From NCBI GenBank assembly GCA_903919035.1, contig CAIXGY010000271.1, positions 1-40,000 on the forward strand: a stretch of DNA of 40,000 bases. The letters run 5' to 3'. Below the pieces are notes generated by a model, which was not told the DNA's origin, made no database searches, and saw only the letters and a list, made by a program, of their open reading frames with translations. The translations under genes and the position numbers were made by a program. The DNA is from an uncultured Planctomycetaceae bacterium (GTDB taxonomy: Bacteria > Planctomycetota > Planctomycetia > Pirellulales > UBA1268). Of this stretch, positions 9,658 to 19,683 are shown one piece after another (the first letter of the stretch is position 1; every line of letters begins with the position of its first letter).

Positions 9658-10877
9658 GGTGATCCTGGTTGCGAGGTGGGGGGCATGTCGTGGCCAAACA
9701 GGGTGGCATAGTCCTCGGTCAACGTCGAAGCCCTGATCCGCGTCCGGGCATACGAGAGGGCGGAGCCTGCCAGGGCGTCGAACGCCGGCTGATCCATGCC
9801 GGCAAGCGTCACGATCGCATCGCGAAACGCGCCGGGGTCACTCAAGGGCAGATCCCAGCCCGCCCCCGCTGCCTCAAGGCCGCGCCACGGCGTCTGGTCG
9901 CTGATGAGCACAGGGCGCCCCGTGCCGAGCGCCTCCGCGATCGCGTGGCCGTAATTCTCGCCGAACGTCGGCAGCACATAGCAGTGGTGTGCCGCCATGG
10001 CTGTCCGTACCCGATCGTGACTCACGGCGCCGGTCACCGTCACGACGACATGTGCCGGAAGCGCGGCGATGCGGTTGCTGCACTGTTCCCAGTACGCCGG
10101 ATCCTCCGTCGGTCCGGCGATCGTGAGGCGAGTCACCACCGTCTCGGGAACCGTTCGCAGGCAGTCGAGCAGGAACAGAAGGTTCTTCTTGGGAGCCACA
10201 CGCGACAGGAACAGCAACGACACCGCGCCAGGTCGTTTCACGAGCGGCGTCACCTCGCGGACCGGCGGCTCGGGGACGTTCGGAAGCACGTGAATTCGCG
10301 CCGGATTCACCCGCAGTCGCGCCAGGATCGCACGCTGTTCCTGGTCGTCGGTGGCATGAAACGTGACGCCGCGGAGCGTGCCCGTCGCCCGCATGGCCGT
10401 CAGGCATGCCACCTTCTTGAGCCGCTTGTATTGCAGCGCCCCATCGAGCAGTTCACCCCGCGGTGCCACGACGAGCCTCCCGCCGGCCGCCCGCCACCGG
10501 GCACACGACAGCGGCAGCAGCGTGAAGCGGGGAGAAAACATGCTGTTGAGGTAGGTGCACTCGGCGTTGACCTCCGCCATGAGGGCCCGCATGCGGGCCC
10601 GGGTCTGCCGGGCGGGCGACAGATACATGACCCGTGACGCGGCGCCGTGCGGCAGCCACTGATCCGCCGTGAGGCCGGGATAGGGCTCCGCGGAGCCGAA
10701 GTCACGGTCCGACGTCACGACGTGGATGTCGAACCGATCCTCCAGCAGCCCCACGAGGTTCGTGGTCGAGCGGATCGGGCCACCCGCGCGGTATCCGGGC
10801 GCGAACCACTGGGTGAACACGAGCAGGCGAGGTTTCTTTCCCACGAGCCGCCCCCGCCATGGAACAGCACCACTCAC
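9654..10877 (-). CDS. Glycosyltransferase family 4
   Basis: RLLVFTQWFAPGYRAGGPIRSTTNLVGLL N-terminus; LLFLSRVAPKKNLLFLLDCL and YVLPTFGENYGHAIAEALGTGRPVLISDQTPW. 4-bp overlap with the downstream gene. Confidence 0.85.
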   Translation of the reverse strand: MSGAVPWRGRLVGKKPRLLVFTQWFAPGYRAGGPIRSTTNLVGLLEDRFDIHVVTSDRDFGSAEPYPGLTADQWLPHGAASRVMYLSPARQTRARMRALMAEVNAECTYLNSMFSPRFTLLPLSCARWRAAGGRLVVAPRGELLDGALQYKRLKKVACLTAMRATGTLRGVTFHATDDQEQRAILARLRVNPARIHVLPNVPEPPVREVTPLVKRPGAVSLLFLSRVAPKKNLLFLLDCLRTVPETVVTRLTIAGPTEDPAYWEQCSNRIAALPAHVVVTVTGAVSHDRVRTAMAAHHCYVLPTFGENYGHAIAEALGTGRPVLISDQTPWRGLEAAGAGWDLPLSDPGAFRDAIVTLAGMDQPAFDALAGSALSYARTRIRASTLTEDYATLFGHDMPPTSQPGSP

Positions 10878-11827
10878 GACGGCGACCCGCCCCGCAAGCG
10901 CCGCATCAATCGAGATCCCGCCCGCGCGAGTCGGACGCCCGGATGGGCGTCAAACGGCGAGTATAGGTTTTTCCACCACGGCAGCCCTGTGACTCGCTTG
11001 AGTGCCGAACAGACCGCCCGGGAACGCACGTGGCGGTCGTACTGATGGAGGACGACCGTACGTTCGCCGGTGACGGTCGGACCGGCGTTCAGCCAGTCGA
11101 AGGACAGGTCTCGCGTGGCCAATAACCCCACCGATCGCATCCACCCCGTCTCCGCGGTGCTCACGACGCAGGGCGGCAAGCGGCCCGTGGCGGCGAGGTA
11201 ATTGTGAATCGGCTGGTCGCCGACGCTCCGCACCCGTTCCGCGCCCAGCCGATGAATCTCGTCGGTCATGGCCGTCACGTACTCTCGCATGGCGTCGACC
11301 GGGCCGAACACGACGCCGGCACAGAGGATCGGCTTGTCGGCAAGGGTCGCGAGGCCGTCGTCGCCATAGGCACCCGCCACCCATTTCGAGTTCCAGGGTT
11401 CGGATCCGATCGTGAGCCGCAGATTCTCCTGGGACAGGACGAGGGCGGTGCCGACGCATTTCTCCGACAGCCTGCCGGTCAGCACGACGTCCCTCGTGTC
11501 GGCGATCAAGACGTGCGATGCCGAGAGTTCAGCGAGTGCGGCCGAATACCACGAGTGGCGGGCGCCGAACAGGCCGCAGATCCAGGCGTGCTTGCGGGCC
11601 CTTCCGACGTCGGTGGTCGTGTCGAATGCGGGAACGGGATCCGCGATTTCGAGGGCCCGCACGCCGAATTGCCGAAACAATCCCCGATCGCGGTGTCCGA
11701 GGGGGGCCGTGATCAGCACGAGTTCGCTATCCGGATCGGTGTTCGCCACGCTCCGTGCGAGCAAATCGACCTCGGCCCAGACCCGGTCGGTCGGATAGAC
11801 GGCGATACCCAGAATCGCAGCTCGCAT
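10874..11827 (-). CDS. Uncharacterised protein, possible GT-A-fold glycosyltransferase
   Basis: Long ORF inside a GT operon (4-bp overlap with 9654..10877). DxD-like IADTRDVVL and GDQPIHNYLAATG resemble GT8-like layouts, but the family is not recognised with certainty. Start chosen at MRAAILGIAVYPTDR. Confidence 0.65.
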   Translation of the reverse strand: MRAAILGIAVYPTDRVWAEVDLLARSVANTDPDSELVLITAPLGHRDRGLFRQFGVRALEIADPVPAFDTTTDVGRARKHAWICGLFGARHSWYSAALAELSASHVLIADTRDVVLTGRLSEKCVGTALVLSQENLRLTIGSEPWNSKWVAGAYGDDGLATLADKPILCAGVVFGPVDAMREYVTAMTDEIHRLGAERVRSVGDQPIHNYLAATGRLPPCVVSTAETGWMRSVGLLATRDLSFDWLNAGPTVTGERTVVLHQYDRHVRSRAVCSALKRVTGLPWWKNLYSPFDAHPGVRLARAGSRLMRRLRGGSPS

Positions 11828-11861
11828 GGTGACCACGTGTGAAAAGAGGCCCGGGCCGGCG

Positions 11862-12914
11862 TCATTGAACCCGCAGGCGAGTCCAGGGGCCGGCCGCCAC
11901 ATCGTGAATGTGCTTCGTATACTCAGATCGCTCCATGGCGATGCGTCGCAGGGCCCCCCAATGCTGATGCAGCAGCCTTTTCCTCCAGAATCGCCGCCCG
12001 ACCGGTGTGTCGTCGTACGAATCGGGTGACATCTGGCTGGCGATCAGCTGGCGACATTTGGCCACGAGTTGCCACTGCCACGAATATCGGCGTGGAAACG
12101 GGGGGCCGGTCTGTTTCGTCGTGAACATAAACGGGTCGATACCGAGGCTGCCCGCACCGACCGTTTCGCACAGCGTCCAAAACGCCCGTTCGGTCAGTCT
12201 TTCCACGGCGACGGAATGCAGCAGGCGCATCCGCGGATCATGCCCGAAGCGGAATCCCATGCTGCGGATCAGAAAGCACAACTCGATGTCCTCGCCGCTG
12301 ATTTTGCGACCTCGGATTGCGTCGTTGAAAAACCGATAGCCCGCCTCAAAAGCCGCCAGCAACGGCGCCTTGCGAAACGTCATGCCTGCTCCCGCGACGT
12401 AGCCCAAATCCGCCACCTCGCGGCCCAGGTGATCGGTCGTCAGGTTGTCCTGTAGTTGAGGTCTCGCGCAGGCCAGGTGGTCCTTGGCCCATTGGAACCA
12501 GGGCGGTGGCTCGATGCCGTCGGCCAGGCGTTTGTCGGGGCCGATGATGCCCACCTGAGGGAAGTCGGCGAAAAAGCGAACCGCGTGCTCAAAAAACCCC
12601 GGCTCGATGAAGTTGTCGTCATCGATGATGCACACGAGAGCCCCGCGTGCGGCCCGCACCCCCAACTCGAACGCGTGGTTCTTGCCCGGCCGGGGGGCGT
12701 GCAGCAGCGTGGCCAATCCCTCCCGGCCGCGGCGAACATCCTCGACGATCGACACCGTAGCGTCGGTCGAGCCGTTGTCGACGACGATCAATTCGCCGGT
12801 GCCCGCGGGCGAGCGTTCGAGTTCTTCGATGCACCGCCCTGCCGCCTCACCGATCGTCCGGGCGCCGTTCCTGGTGCATATCAAGACGGTCAGGTGGATC
12901 TCGTCGTGAGCCAT
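11862..12914 (-). CDS. Glycosyltransferase family 2
   Basis: LTVLICTRNGARTIGEAAGRCIEELE...ELIVVDNGSTDATVSIVEDV and CIIDDDNFIEPGFFEHAV (DxD-like). Start taken at MAHDEIHL; upstream start at 12947 possible. Confidence 0.85.
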   Translation of the reverse strand: MAHDEIHLTVLICTRNGARTIGEAAGRCIEELERSPAGTGELIVVDNGSTDATVSIVEDVRRGREGLATLLHAPRPGKNHAFELGVRAARGALVCIIDDDNFIEPGFFEHAVRFFADFPQVGIIGPDKRLADGIEPPPWFQWAKDHLACARPQLQDNLTTDHLGREVADLGYVAGAGMTFRKAPLLAAFEAGYRFFNDAIRGRKISGEDIELCFLIRSMGFRFGHDPRMRLLHSVAVERLTERAFWTLCETVGAGSLGIDPFMFTTKQTGPPFPRRYSWQWQLVAKCRQLIASQMSPDSYDDTPVGRRFWRKRLLHQHWGALRRIAMERSEYTKHIHDVAAGPWTRLRVQ

Positions 12915-12933
12915 CGCACCATCCCAGGCCAAA

Positions 12934-12961
12934 GTCCGTTGGGCCAACGTCCGTTGGGCCA
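12934..12961. repeat. Two-copy direct repeat GTCCGTTGGGCCA (15-bp period)
   Basis: Read directly: gtccgttgggcca at 12934-12946 and 12949-12961, upstream of the minus-strand GT2 gene. Confidence 0.7.
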
Positions 12962-13084
12962 GTCACCCGCCTGACCACTCCACCGGGAAGGGCCGCTGCC
13001 ATTTCGATGGACTTGGGTTTGCCTGACCATCGATTCTGACGAGAATATCCTAACCTAACCGAAAGGCGCTGAAAGCCATGTCAC

Positions 13085-13090
13085 TATACT
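13085..13090 (+). promoter_or_regulatory. Candidate -10 element TATACT in CACTATACT
   Basis: In the non-coding gap between divergent operons, upstream of the epimerase; the same 9-mer recurs upstream of AsnB copy 1. Confidence 0.3.
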
Positions 13091-13130
13091 GTACATCCCG
13101 GATTTTGATTCCACGGACGACATCCCCCAG

Positions 13131-14069
13131 ATGTCGGGGAGCGATGCCATGCAACGATTGTTGATCACCGGAGGCTGCGGGTTCATCGGGTCCGCGTTGG
13201 TGCGGGAGTTCCAACGCCGAGACGTCGAGATCTTCGTCCTCGACAACAACAGCTACGGCTCGCGGGGCATCATCGACATCGACGACGAGCACTTCCTGTT
13301 CGGCGACATCCTCGACCCGGCACGGACGCGGGACGCCATGCGGACGGCGCGGCCGGATGTCGTCATCCACCTGGCGGCGATCCACTTCATCCCCCACTGC
13401 AATCAATATCCGTTCGAGTCGGCCAACGTGAATCTGCAGGGCACGGTGAACGTGCTCGACGCTGCCAGGGAGCAGGGCGGGGTGGGGAAGCTTCTCTTCG
13501 CCTCCACGGCGGCGGTCTATCCGATCGCCGATGTCGCGGTCGCCGAGACGCATCCGGTTGGTCCGCTCGACATTTACGGACTCTCGAAGACGATCGGCGA
13601 GCGGTTGTGCCACGAATTTCACCTGGCGACGGGTGTGCCCACGATCGTGTGCCGCTTCTTCAACGCCTTCGGCCCGAACGAGACGAATCCGCACCTCATC
13701 CCAGAGATTCAACGGCAGGTCCTCTCGGGCAGTCGCACGCTCAAACTTGGCAATCTCGACCCGAAGCGGGACTTCATCCATACCTACGACATGGCCACGG
13801 CTGTCACCGCCTTGCTCGACACGTTCGATCGTGGCTACGACACCTTCAATTTGGGCCGCGGCGAGGAATATTCGGTGCGCGAGATCGTGGCGGCGTTCTC
13901 CCGGGCCATCGGCGTGCCGATCGACATCGAGGTGGAAGCCGCCCGGGTGCGAAAGGTCGAGCGGATGCACCTGCTGGCGGACATCACGAAGATCCAGCGG
14001 TTCACGGGCTGGAAGCCCCGAATTTCTCTCGACGAGGGGATCGCCACGCTCGTCACCGAGGGCGTGTGA
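13131..14069 (+). CDS. NAD-dependent epimerase/dehydratase (UDP-glucose 4-epimerase-like SDR)
   Basis: MQRLLITGGCGFIGSALVREF, FASTAAVYP, YGLSKTIGERL (YxxxK), RFFNAFGPNETNPHLIPEI. Start may be 13131 or 13149. Confidence 0.87.
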   Translation: MSGSDAMQRLLITGGCGFIGSALVREFQRRDVEIFVLDNNSYGSRGIIDIDDEHFLFGDILDPARTRDAMRTARPDVVIHLAAIHFIPHCNQYPFESANVNLQGTVNVLDAAREQGGVGKLLFASTAAVYPIADVAVAETHPVGPLDIYGLSKTIGERLCHEFHLATGVPTIVCRFFNAFGPNETNPHLIPEIQRQVLSGSRTLKLGNLDPKRDFIHTYDMATAVTALLDTFDRGYDTFNLGRGEEYSVREIVAAFSRAIGVPIDIEVEAARVRKVERMHLLADITKIQRFTGWKPRISLDEGIATLVTEGV

Positions 14070-15211
14070 TGCGGGTCGCGATCTGCGCTGATGGAATGTT
14101 TCCCGAGTCCATCGGCGGTATTCAGCGACATTCGCGGCTGCTCGTGGAGAGCCTCGCCCACGGCTTTCCCGAACTCGGCATCACGGTCGTGCACACGCAC
14201 CCCGACAAGAGGTTGTTCGCCGGGTTCCCGAACGTCGAGGAGCGGCCGGTGGAGCCCCGCCCCGGCAGACGGCAGTACATCCTGGAGACCTACGATCTGT
14301 CGGGGCGCGTGGCCGACGTGCTCCGGACCATGCCGGACGCGATTGTCTATTCCCAGGGCATGGTCGTGTGGAAAGACATCGCCGAATTCTCACGTCGACT
14401 CATCGTGAATCCACACGGGCTCGAGGCCCATCAGGCGTTTGGCTGGAAGGACTGGCTCGTGACGCTGCCGTTTCGGCGGATCTTCGAGCACATCTTCCGC
14501 CATGCCGGTCACGTGGTGTCGCTTGGCGGCCGCCTGACCACGATTCTGCGGCGGATCGTGCCGGATCCCGATCGGCGGATCGTCGTGCTGCCGAACGGCG
14601 TTGTGCCACCGGTCGGACCGCCGCTGGATCGCGAGTGTCCTGCCGGGCACCTCGACGCGCTGTTCGTGGGTCGATTCGCCACGAACAAGGGCATTGCCGA
14701 CCTGCTCGCAGCCGTGGATCTTCTCAATGCGAGGGGTTTCGGCGACCGGCTCCGCGTCAGGCTCGTCGGCGGCGGGCCCCTCTACGAGCCGCTGCTCGGG
14801 GCGAATCGGCGGGCCAATGTCGAGTTTTGTGGCGGCGTCGACGATGCCACGCTCGACCGTCTCTATATGGAGGCCGACGTCTTCGTGCTACCGACGCTCT
14901 TCGAGGGCATGCCCACGGTCGTGCTCGAGGCGATGGCCCGGGGGCTGCCGATCATCGTCACCGACGTCGGGGCGACGCGGGAACTCGTGGACGACACCAA
15001 CGGATTCATCATCGACAAGGGCAACCCAGCCGACCTCGCGGGTCGGCTGGAGCGGATGGTGTCCATGTCCGCGGTCGAGCGCCGGGCACTGGGCCACGCC
15101 TCCCTGGAGCGCGTTCATGCGCGGTTCACGTGGCCGCGGGTGGCCCAGGCACACATGGAGCTTTTCGAGAAAGTCGCCGCAGCTCTTGCGGCCGGTGATC
15201 GCCGCGCCTGA
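14069..15211 (+). CDS. Glycosyltransferase family 4
   Basis: MRVAICADGMFPESIGGIQRHSRLLVESL; FVGRFATNKGIADLLAAVDLL; VFVLPTLFEGMPTVVLEAMARGLPIIVTDVGATRELVD. Start overlaps preceding stop (TGATG). Confidence 0.88.
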   Translation: MRVAICADGMFPESIGGIQRHSRLLVESLAHGFPELGITVVHTHPDKRLFAGFPNVEERPVEPRPGRRQYILETYDLSGRVADVLRTMPDAIVYSQGMVVWKDIAEFSRRLIVNPHGLEAHQAFGWKDWLVTLPFRRIFEHIFRHAGHVVSLGGRLTTILRRIVPDPDRRIVVLPNGVVPPVGPPLDRECPAGHLDALFVGRFATNKGIADLLAAVDLLNARGFGDRLRVRLVGGGPLYEPLLGANRRANVEFCGGVDDATLDRLYMEADVFVLPTLFEGMPTVVLEAMARGLPIIVTDVGATRELVDDTNGFIIDKGNPADLAGRLERMVSMSAVERRALGHASLERVHARFTWPRVAQAHMELFEKVAAALAAGDRRA

Positions 15212-15305
15212 TCGCACGAACTGTCAATTCACCAGCTCGCAGCGTGGCGGCATCGGCTTGCGAAGGCGAAAGGTGGCTGCGGCGAAGTCTGCCTGTACCG
15301 AGCAC

Positions 15306-15311
15306 TATACT
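15306..15311 (+). promoter_or_regulatory. Candidate -10 element TATACT in CACTATACT
   Basis: In the gap between the GT4 gene (ends 15211) and AsnB copy 1 (starts 15385). Confidence 0.3.
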
Positions 15312-15384
15312 CCTGGGGGGTCGGCCGAGTGCCCGGTCGCTGACCCTTTGGATCGCGTCGTCCACCGGCTCATTCAGCGTTCGT

Positions 15385-17346
15385 ATGTGCGGCATCTGCG
15401 GCATCATCGGCGGTTTCGGCGACCGCACCGAGCCTGCGGTTCGCGCGATGATGCAAGCGATGGTGCATCGTGGCCCGGACGACGACGGTTATGAAGAGCG
15501 CCCCGTGGGGAGCGACATCGGCGGGGCCGTCGCGGCCTTCGGATTTCGGAGGCTCGCCATCCTGGATCTCACTCCGGCCGGCCATCAGCCGATGGTCGAT
15601 GCCATCACCGGAAACTGTCTCGCCTTCAATGGCGAGATCTACAACTTCCGGCACCTCCGGAATCGATTGGCGGCCCAGGGGGTCAGGTTCCGCAGCACGG
15701 GCGACACGGAGGTATTGCTCCAGGCACTGACGTGCTGGGGTGAGGCGGCCCTCGACGAGCTTGACGGGATGTTCGCCTTCGCGTTTTACGAGGCCCGCAC
15801 CCGGCGCGTCCTTCTCGCCCGCGACCATCTGGGAATCAAGCCACTGTATCTCGCGCGGCAGCCCCGGGGGATCGTCTTCGCGAGCGAGGTGCGGGCCGTG
15901 CTGGCGTCGGGGCTCGTGCCCGCGGATCTGGATCAGGCCGGTCTCGCGGCCTTTCTCGCGTACGGCGCCCCGCAGGATCCGCTCACCGTTCATCGTGCGA
16001 TTCGTTCACTGCCCGCGGGATCCATGCAGTGGTTCGACGGCGGTGCGGCGGCGGGCTCGCCTTCGCCACCTCCCCGACGGTGGTGGCGGTTTCCACCCGT
16101 GGCGGAGCCGCTGCCGGAGGGCGAACTGGTCGATCGTATTCAAGAGGTCTGCATCCAGGCGGTTCGAGAACAGTGCGTCGCCGACGTGCCGCTCGTGGTG
16201 TTTCTGTCCGGAGGTGTCGACAGTGCCGTGCTCGCCGCGCTCGCCAAGGGCAACAGCGACCGGCTGTTCACGTTCACCGTCGGCAACGCGACGTCGGCAA
16301 CGGAGGACGAGACGGCCCAGGCCCGGGAGACGGCCGGATTCCTGGAGACCGTGCATTACGAGACGGTGGTCGACGACGACTGGGTGCAGTCGGAATGGCG
16401 GGAATGGATGCTCGGCCTCGACCGGCCGAGCGTGGATGGCCTCAACACGCTCTTGGTGAGCAACGCCGTCAAAGTGGCGGGCAATACGGTGGCCCTGTCG
16501 GGTCTCGGTGCCGACGAGCTATTCGGGGGCTACGTCACCTTCGACGAGGTCCGCCGCCTGCGGCGGATGGTGGCCCCGGCGGGTGTCGTCCCGAAGGCGG
16601 CTCGGTCGGTCATGGTGCCGCTCGTGGCCCGGCTCGCGGGCGTCAACCGGCGCCAGCGGATCATCGATCTGTTCGGGGGCGGGATCACCTATCTCGACCT
16701 CGCGCTCCGGGCCAGGCGCGTCCACGGTGACGAGCATCTCGAGGCGATGGGTTTCGATCGTCGTGCCTTGGGACTAACGGAGCACTGGCTGCCGTCGGAG
16801 GCCTACGACGCGTTGACGGACGTCAATCAGGAACTGTTTCATACGGTTTCCCAGGTCGAGACCTTGTTCTACATGGGCAACACGCTGCTGCGCGATGCCG
16901 ACATCAGCAGCATGAACTGCTCGCTGGAAACCCGTGTGCCGTTCCTCGGTCGCCGGGTCGTCGATCTCGTCGGCTCGATACCGGGCAGGATTCATTTTCC
17001 GCCCGGGCCGGCGCGGAAACACCTGTTGCGGCAGATGGCCTCGCGCGTCCTGCCCCCACGCGTGCTGGAAAGGCCGAAACGCGGATTTCATCTGCCGCTG
17101 ACGCTCTGGATGAACGGCGCGCTGCGCGAGGAGTGCGAGGGCAGCATCGCCGGCCTCGCCACGTCGCCCGCGATCGATGGCGGTGGCGTTCACGACGTGT
17201 GGCAGACCGCGGTGGCACATCCAGGCCACCGCAGCCAGGCCCAACGATTATCGCTGGTTGTACTGGGAGCCTATCTCGACAAGATCGGGTCGGCGAACCC
17301 GGTCGCAGCCCGGCCTACCAGGAATTCGGCGACCGTCAGCGGGTGA
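15385..17346 (+). CDS. Asparagine synthase (glutamine-hydrolysing) family amidotransferase, copy 1
   Basis: MCGICGIIGGFGDR (Cys2 nucleophile), MVHRGPDDDGY, FNGEIYNFRHLR, PP-loop FLSGGVDSAVLAAL, LSGLGADELFGGY. ATG at 15385 inside ORF 15244..17346. Confidence 0.92.
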   Translation: MCGICGIIGGFGDRTEPAVRAMMQAMVHRGPDDDGYEERPVGSDIGGAVAAFGFRRLAILDLTPAGHQPMVDAITGNCLAFNGEIYNFRHLRNRLAAQGVRFRSTGDTEVLLQALTCWGEAALDELDGMFAFAFYEARTRRVLLARDHLGIKPLYLARQPRGIVFASEVRAVLASGLVPADLDQAGLAAFLAYGAPQDPLTVHRAIRSLPAGSMQWFDGGAAAGSPSPPPRRWWRFPPVAEPLPEGELVDRIQEVCIQAVREQCVADVPLVVFLSGGVDSAVLAALAKGNSDRLFTFTVGNATSATEDETAQARETAGFLETVHYETVVDDDWVQSEWREWMLGLDRPSVDGLNTLLVSNAVKVAGNTVALSGLGADELFGGYVTFDEVRRLRRMVAPAGVVPKAARSVMVPLVARLAGVNRRQRIIDLFGGGITYLDLALRARRVHGDEHLEAMGFDRRALGLTEHWLPSEAYDALTDVNQELFHTVSQVETLFYMGNTLLRDADISSMNCSLETRVPFLGRRVVDLVGSIPGRIHFPPGPARKHLLRQMASRVLPPRVLERPKRGFHLPLTLWMNGALREECEGSIAGLATSPAIDGGGVHDVWQTAVAHPGHRSQAQRLSLVVLGAYLDKIGSANPVAARPTRNSATVSG

Positions 17347-18325
17347 CCAACTCGAAGAGCACGCGATTGATGCCCGGAATCCGCACTGGGCTGAGGTTGT
17401 ACCACCGCGTCAGGCGAAACAGCCCCCGGGTCACGTTACCAGGCCACCGGTCGTTGCCCCGTGCGAAGAGGATCTGCTCGAGCGCCGCCAGCGTGGCCGC
17501 GTCGATGCGGCCTTCCTTGGCGTGCCGCAGGATCTGCAGGTAGGTTCGCTGGATGATGCCGAGGACGAGATTCCGCCGCCCAAGGCGGTCTGCATCGGCC
17601 GCGAATTTGTCGCGGTACATGACCGCAGCCTGGCTGAATTTTTCAAGCAGCAGGGCGGGATCGAACACCTTCCGCTCCTCGGCGATCCTGTAAAAGCAGT
17701 CGGGTTCACCGGCTACGAGCCGGAATCGCACCCCGGCCTGCAGGAGCGCCCGCGTGTGCATTTCCACGTCCTGATGCCGAGGAAATGCCGTGTCGAATCC
17801 GCCCAGTCGCTGCAGAAAGCCGCGGTCCCACATCGGTTGCATCGTCTGCCACGGCAGCTCGTGGCGGAGGAAGTCCTCCAGCGGTCTCTTCGTCTGCGGC
17901 ACCCAGCGCCGAGGGTCGTCGCCGGGCCGCTCGTGAAAGACCTGCATCGTGAACACGGCGAAGTCCAGGCCGCTGTCCCGCATCACGGCCGCGCGAGTTT
18001 CGAGACAATGCGGTGCCAGCAGATCGTCGGCGTCGAGAAACACCACGGTGCGACCGCGGGCCTCGGAGATACCCTGGTTGCGGCACGTGTTGGCGCCTCG
18101 GTTCACCGGTGCCAGAAAGCAGCGAACACGCGGGTCGCGCGAGGCGATGTCGGCCAGCAGATCCTGGCTTCCGTCGGTCGAGGCATCGTCGATCGCGAGC
18201 AGTTCCCAATCACGGAAGGTCTGGGCCTGGACCGACGCGATGGTCTGGCCGATGAAGCCGCGCTTGTTGAAGCTCGGCATGACCACCGATACGAGGGGGG
18301 CGGGATGTGCGGTCGCAGGATTCAT
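17336..18325 (-). CDS. Glycosyltransferase family 2
   Basis: LVSVVMPSFNKRGFIGQTIASVQAQTFRDWELLAIDDASTDGSQDLL and VVFLDADDLLAPHCLE. Confidence 0.88.
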   Translation of the reverse strand: MNPATAHPAPLVSVVMPSFNKRGFIGQTIASVQAQTFRDWELLAIDDASTDGSQDLLADIASRDPRVRCFLAPVNRGANTCRNQGISEARGRTVVFLDADDLLAPHCLETRAAVMRDSGLDFAVFTMQVFHERPGDDPRRWVPQTKRPLEDFLRHELPWQTMQPMWDRGFLQRLGGFDTAFPRHQDVEMHTRALLQAGVRFRLVAGEPDCFYRIAEERKVFDPALLLEKFSQAAVMYRDKFAADADRLGRRNLVLGIIQRTYLQILRHAKEGRIDAATLAALEQILFARGNDRWPGNVTRGLFRLTRWYNLSPVRIPGINRVLFELVTR

Positions 18326-18399
18326 GGGGGCCACGGGCCGGCGGCGTGATCGTGGTACATTAGCACGATCGTCGGTCCACGGGTCTGGTCCGCCCCCCA

Positions 18400-19683
18400 A
18401 TGCGCATCCTCACGGTCGTCTTCAACCTGGAAAAGGGGGGCACGCAGCGGGCCGCCCAGAACTTTGCCGAGGCATACCTCGGCGACGGCCATGACTCCCG
18501 CCTGCTCGCGATGCGGGCCGGGGGTGTTCGGGAGGTTGAACTCCGTGAGCGGGGCGCATGCCTCTGGACGTCGTTGGACGACCGCACCGCAGCCGAGATC
18601 GCAGCCTGGCGGCCCGAGGTCGTCCATCTGCACTCCCACGGCCTCGAACCGGCCGAGGTCCGGGCCGTGGTCGCGGCGGCTCCGGGAGCGACGGTGGTCG
18701 AGACCAACGTCTTCTCCCGTCCATCGGCCTGGGTGCGCGACGTCGACATCAGCTTTCAATTGAGCCCGTGGTGCGCGTGGCTGTACGTGACCCGCGGCGG
18801 GCCTGCCGCCAAGACTGCCGTCGTGCCCAACCCGATTCGCGCCGAAGGCTTTCGCCGTGTGTCCGCCGAGGCGATCGCCCGGTTCCGCACCCGGCACGGC
18901 GTGGGTGAGCAGGAGCTGCTGCTGGGCCGGGTCGGACAGGCGTATCGCCGCAAGTGGTCGCCGCTCTTGGTCGATGCGTTCGAGCACGTCAGGCGCGCGG
19001 GTGTCCCGGCCAAACTCCTGGTCGTCAACGCCCCCGAGTCGATCCTGCATCGTGCCCGGCGGTCACCCTGGGCGGCTGACGTCGTGACGATCGAGCGGAT
19101 CATCGGCGACGAGGCCTTGAGCGAGGCGTATTCGGCGATGGATGTCTTCGTCCATGCGGCGGACCAAGGGGAGAGCTTTGGCATCGTGCTCACGGAGGCG
19201 ATGCTCTGCGAGACGCCCTGCGTCACGTTCAGCACGCCGTGGGAAGACAACTCGCAGCCCGGCGTGGTGGGCAACATGCAGGGCGGCATCGTGGCCACGA
19301 CGCCGTGGGGTTTTGACCGGGCCCTCGAGCGGCTCTGCCGCGATCCGGACCTCCGCCGTGCCTTGGGCAGGGCCGGACGGGAGAAGGTGTTGCGGGACTA
19401 CGAATCCACGGCCGTCGCGCGCGAGGCGCTTCGGCTCGCCACGGCGGCGAAGTCGATTGCCGCATCGCCTCCGACGCGAGCGGACGTGCTCGCGATGTAT
19501 CGCGACGCCGCCGATGCTCCGTCGTGGCTCACGTCGACGGCACTCGGACGGTGGCCGCGGCTGCAGTTGACCCGGTACACGACGGGATATGAGCCCTGGC
19601 GGCGACTTGGCGAAAAGTGTGTCCGGGTGGCCGGTCGGCGGCTCGGCTTGTGGTCGGGCACGGACGGGACCGTAACGCCATGA
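18400..19683 (+). CDS. Glycosyltransferase family 4-like
   Basis: MRILTVVFNLEKGGTQRAAQNFAEAYL; GRVGQAYRRKWSPLLVDAFEHV; DVFVHAADQGESFGIVLTEAMLCETPCVTF. Confidence 0.82.
   Translation: MRILTVVFNLEKGGTQRAAQNFAEAYLGDGHDSRLLAMRAGGVREVELRERGACLWTSLDDRTAAEIAAWRPEVVHLHSHGLEPAEVRAVVAAAPGATVVETNVFSRPSAWVRDVDISFQLSPWCAWLYVTRGGPAAKTAVVPNPIRAEGFRRVSAEAIARFRTRHGVGEQELLLGRVGQAYRRKWSPLLVDAFEHVRRAGVPAKLLVVNAPESILHRARRSPWAADVVTIERIIGDEALSEAYSAMDVFVHAADQGESFGIVLTEAMLCETPCVTFSTPWEDNSQPGVVGNMQGGIVATTPWGFDRALERLCRDPDLRRALGRAGREKVLRDYESTAVAREALRLATAAKSIAASPPTRADVLAMYRDAADAPSWLTSTALGRWPRLQLTRYTTGYEPWRRLGEKCVRVAGRRLGLWSGTDGTVTP

Noticed and set aside
12934-12961. Two-copy GTCCGTTGGGCCA repeat as a regulatory array
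   Set aside because: Only two copies; may be simple slippage in the 5' region of the GT2 gene. Listed as a repeat only.
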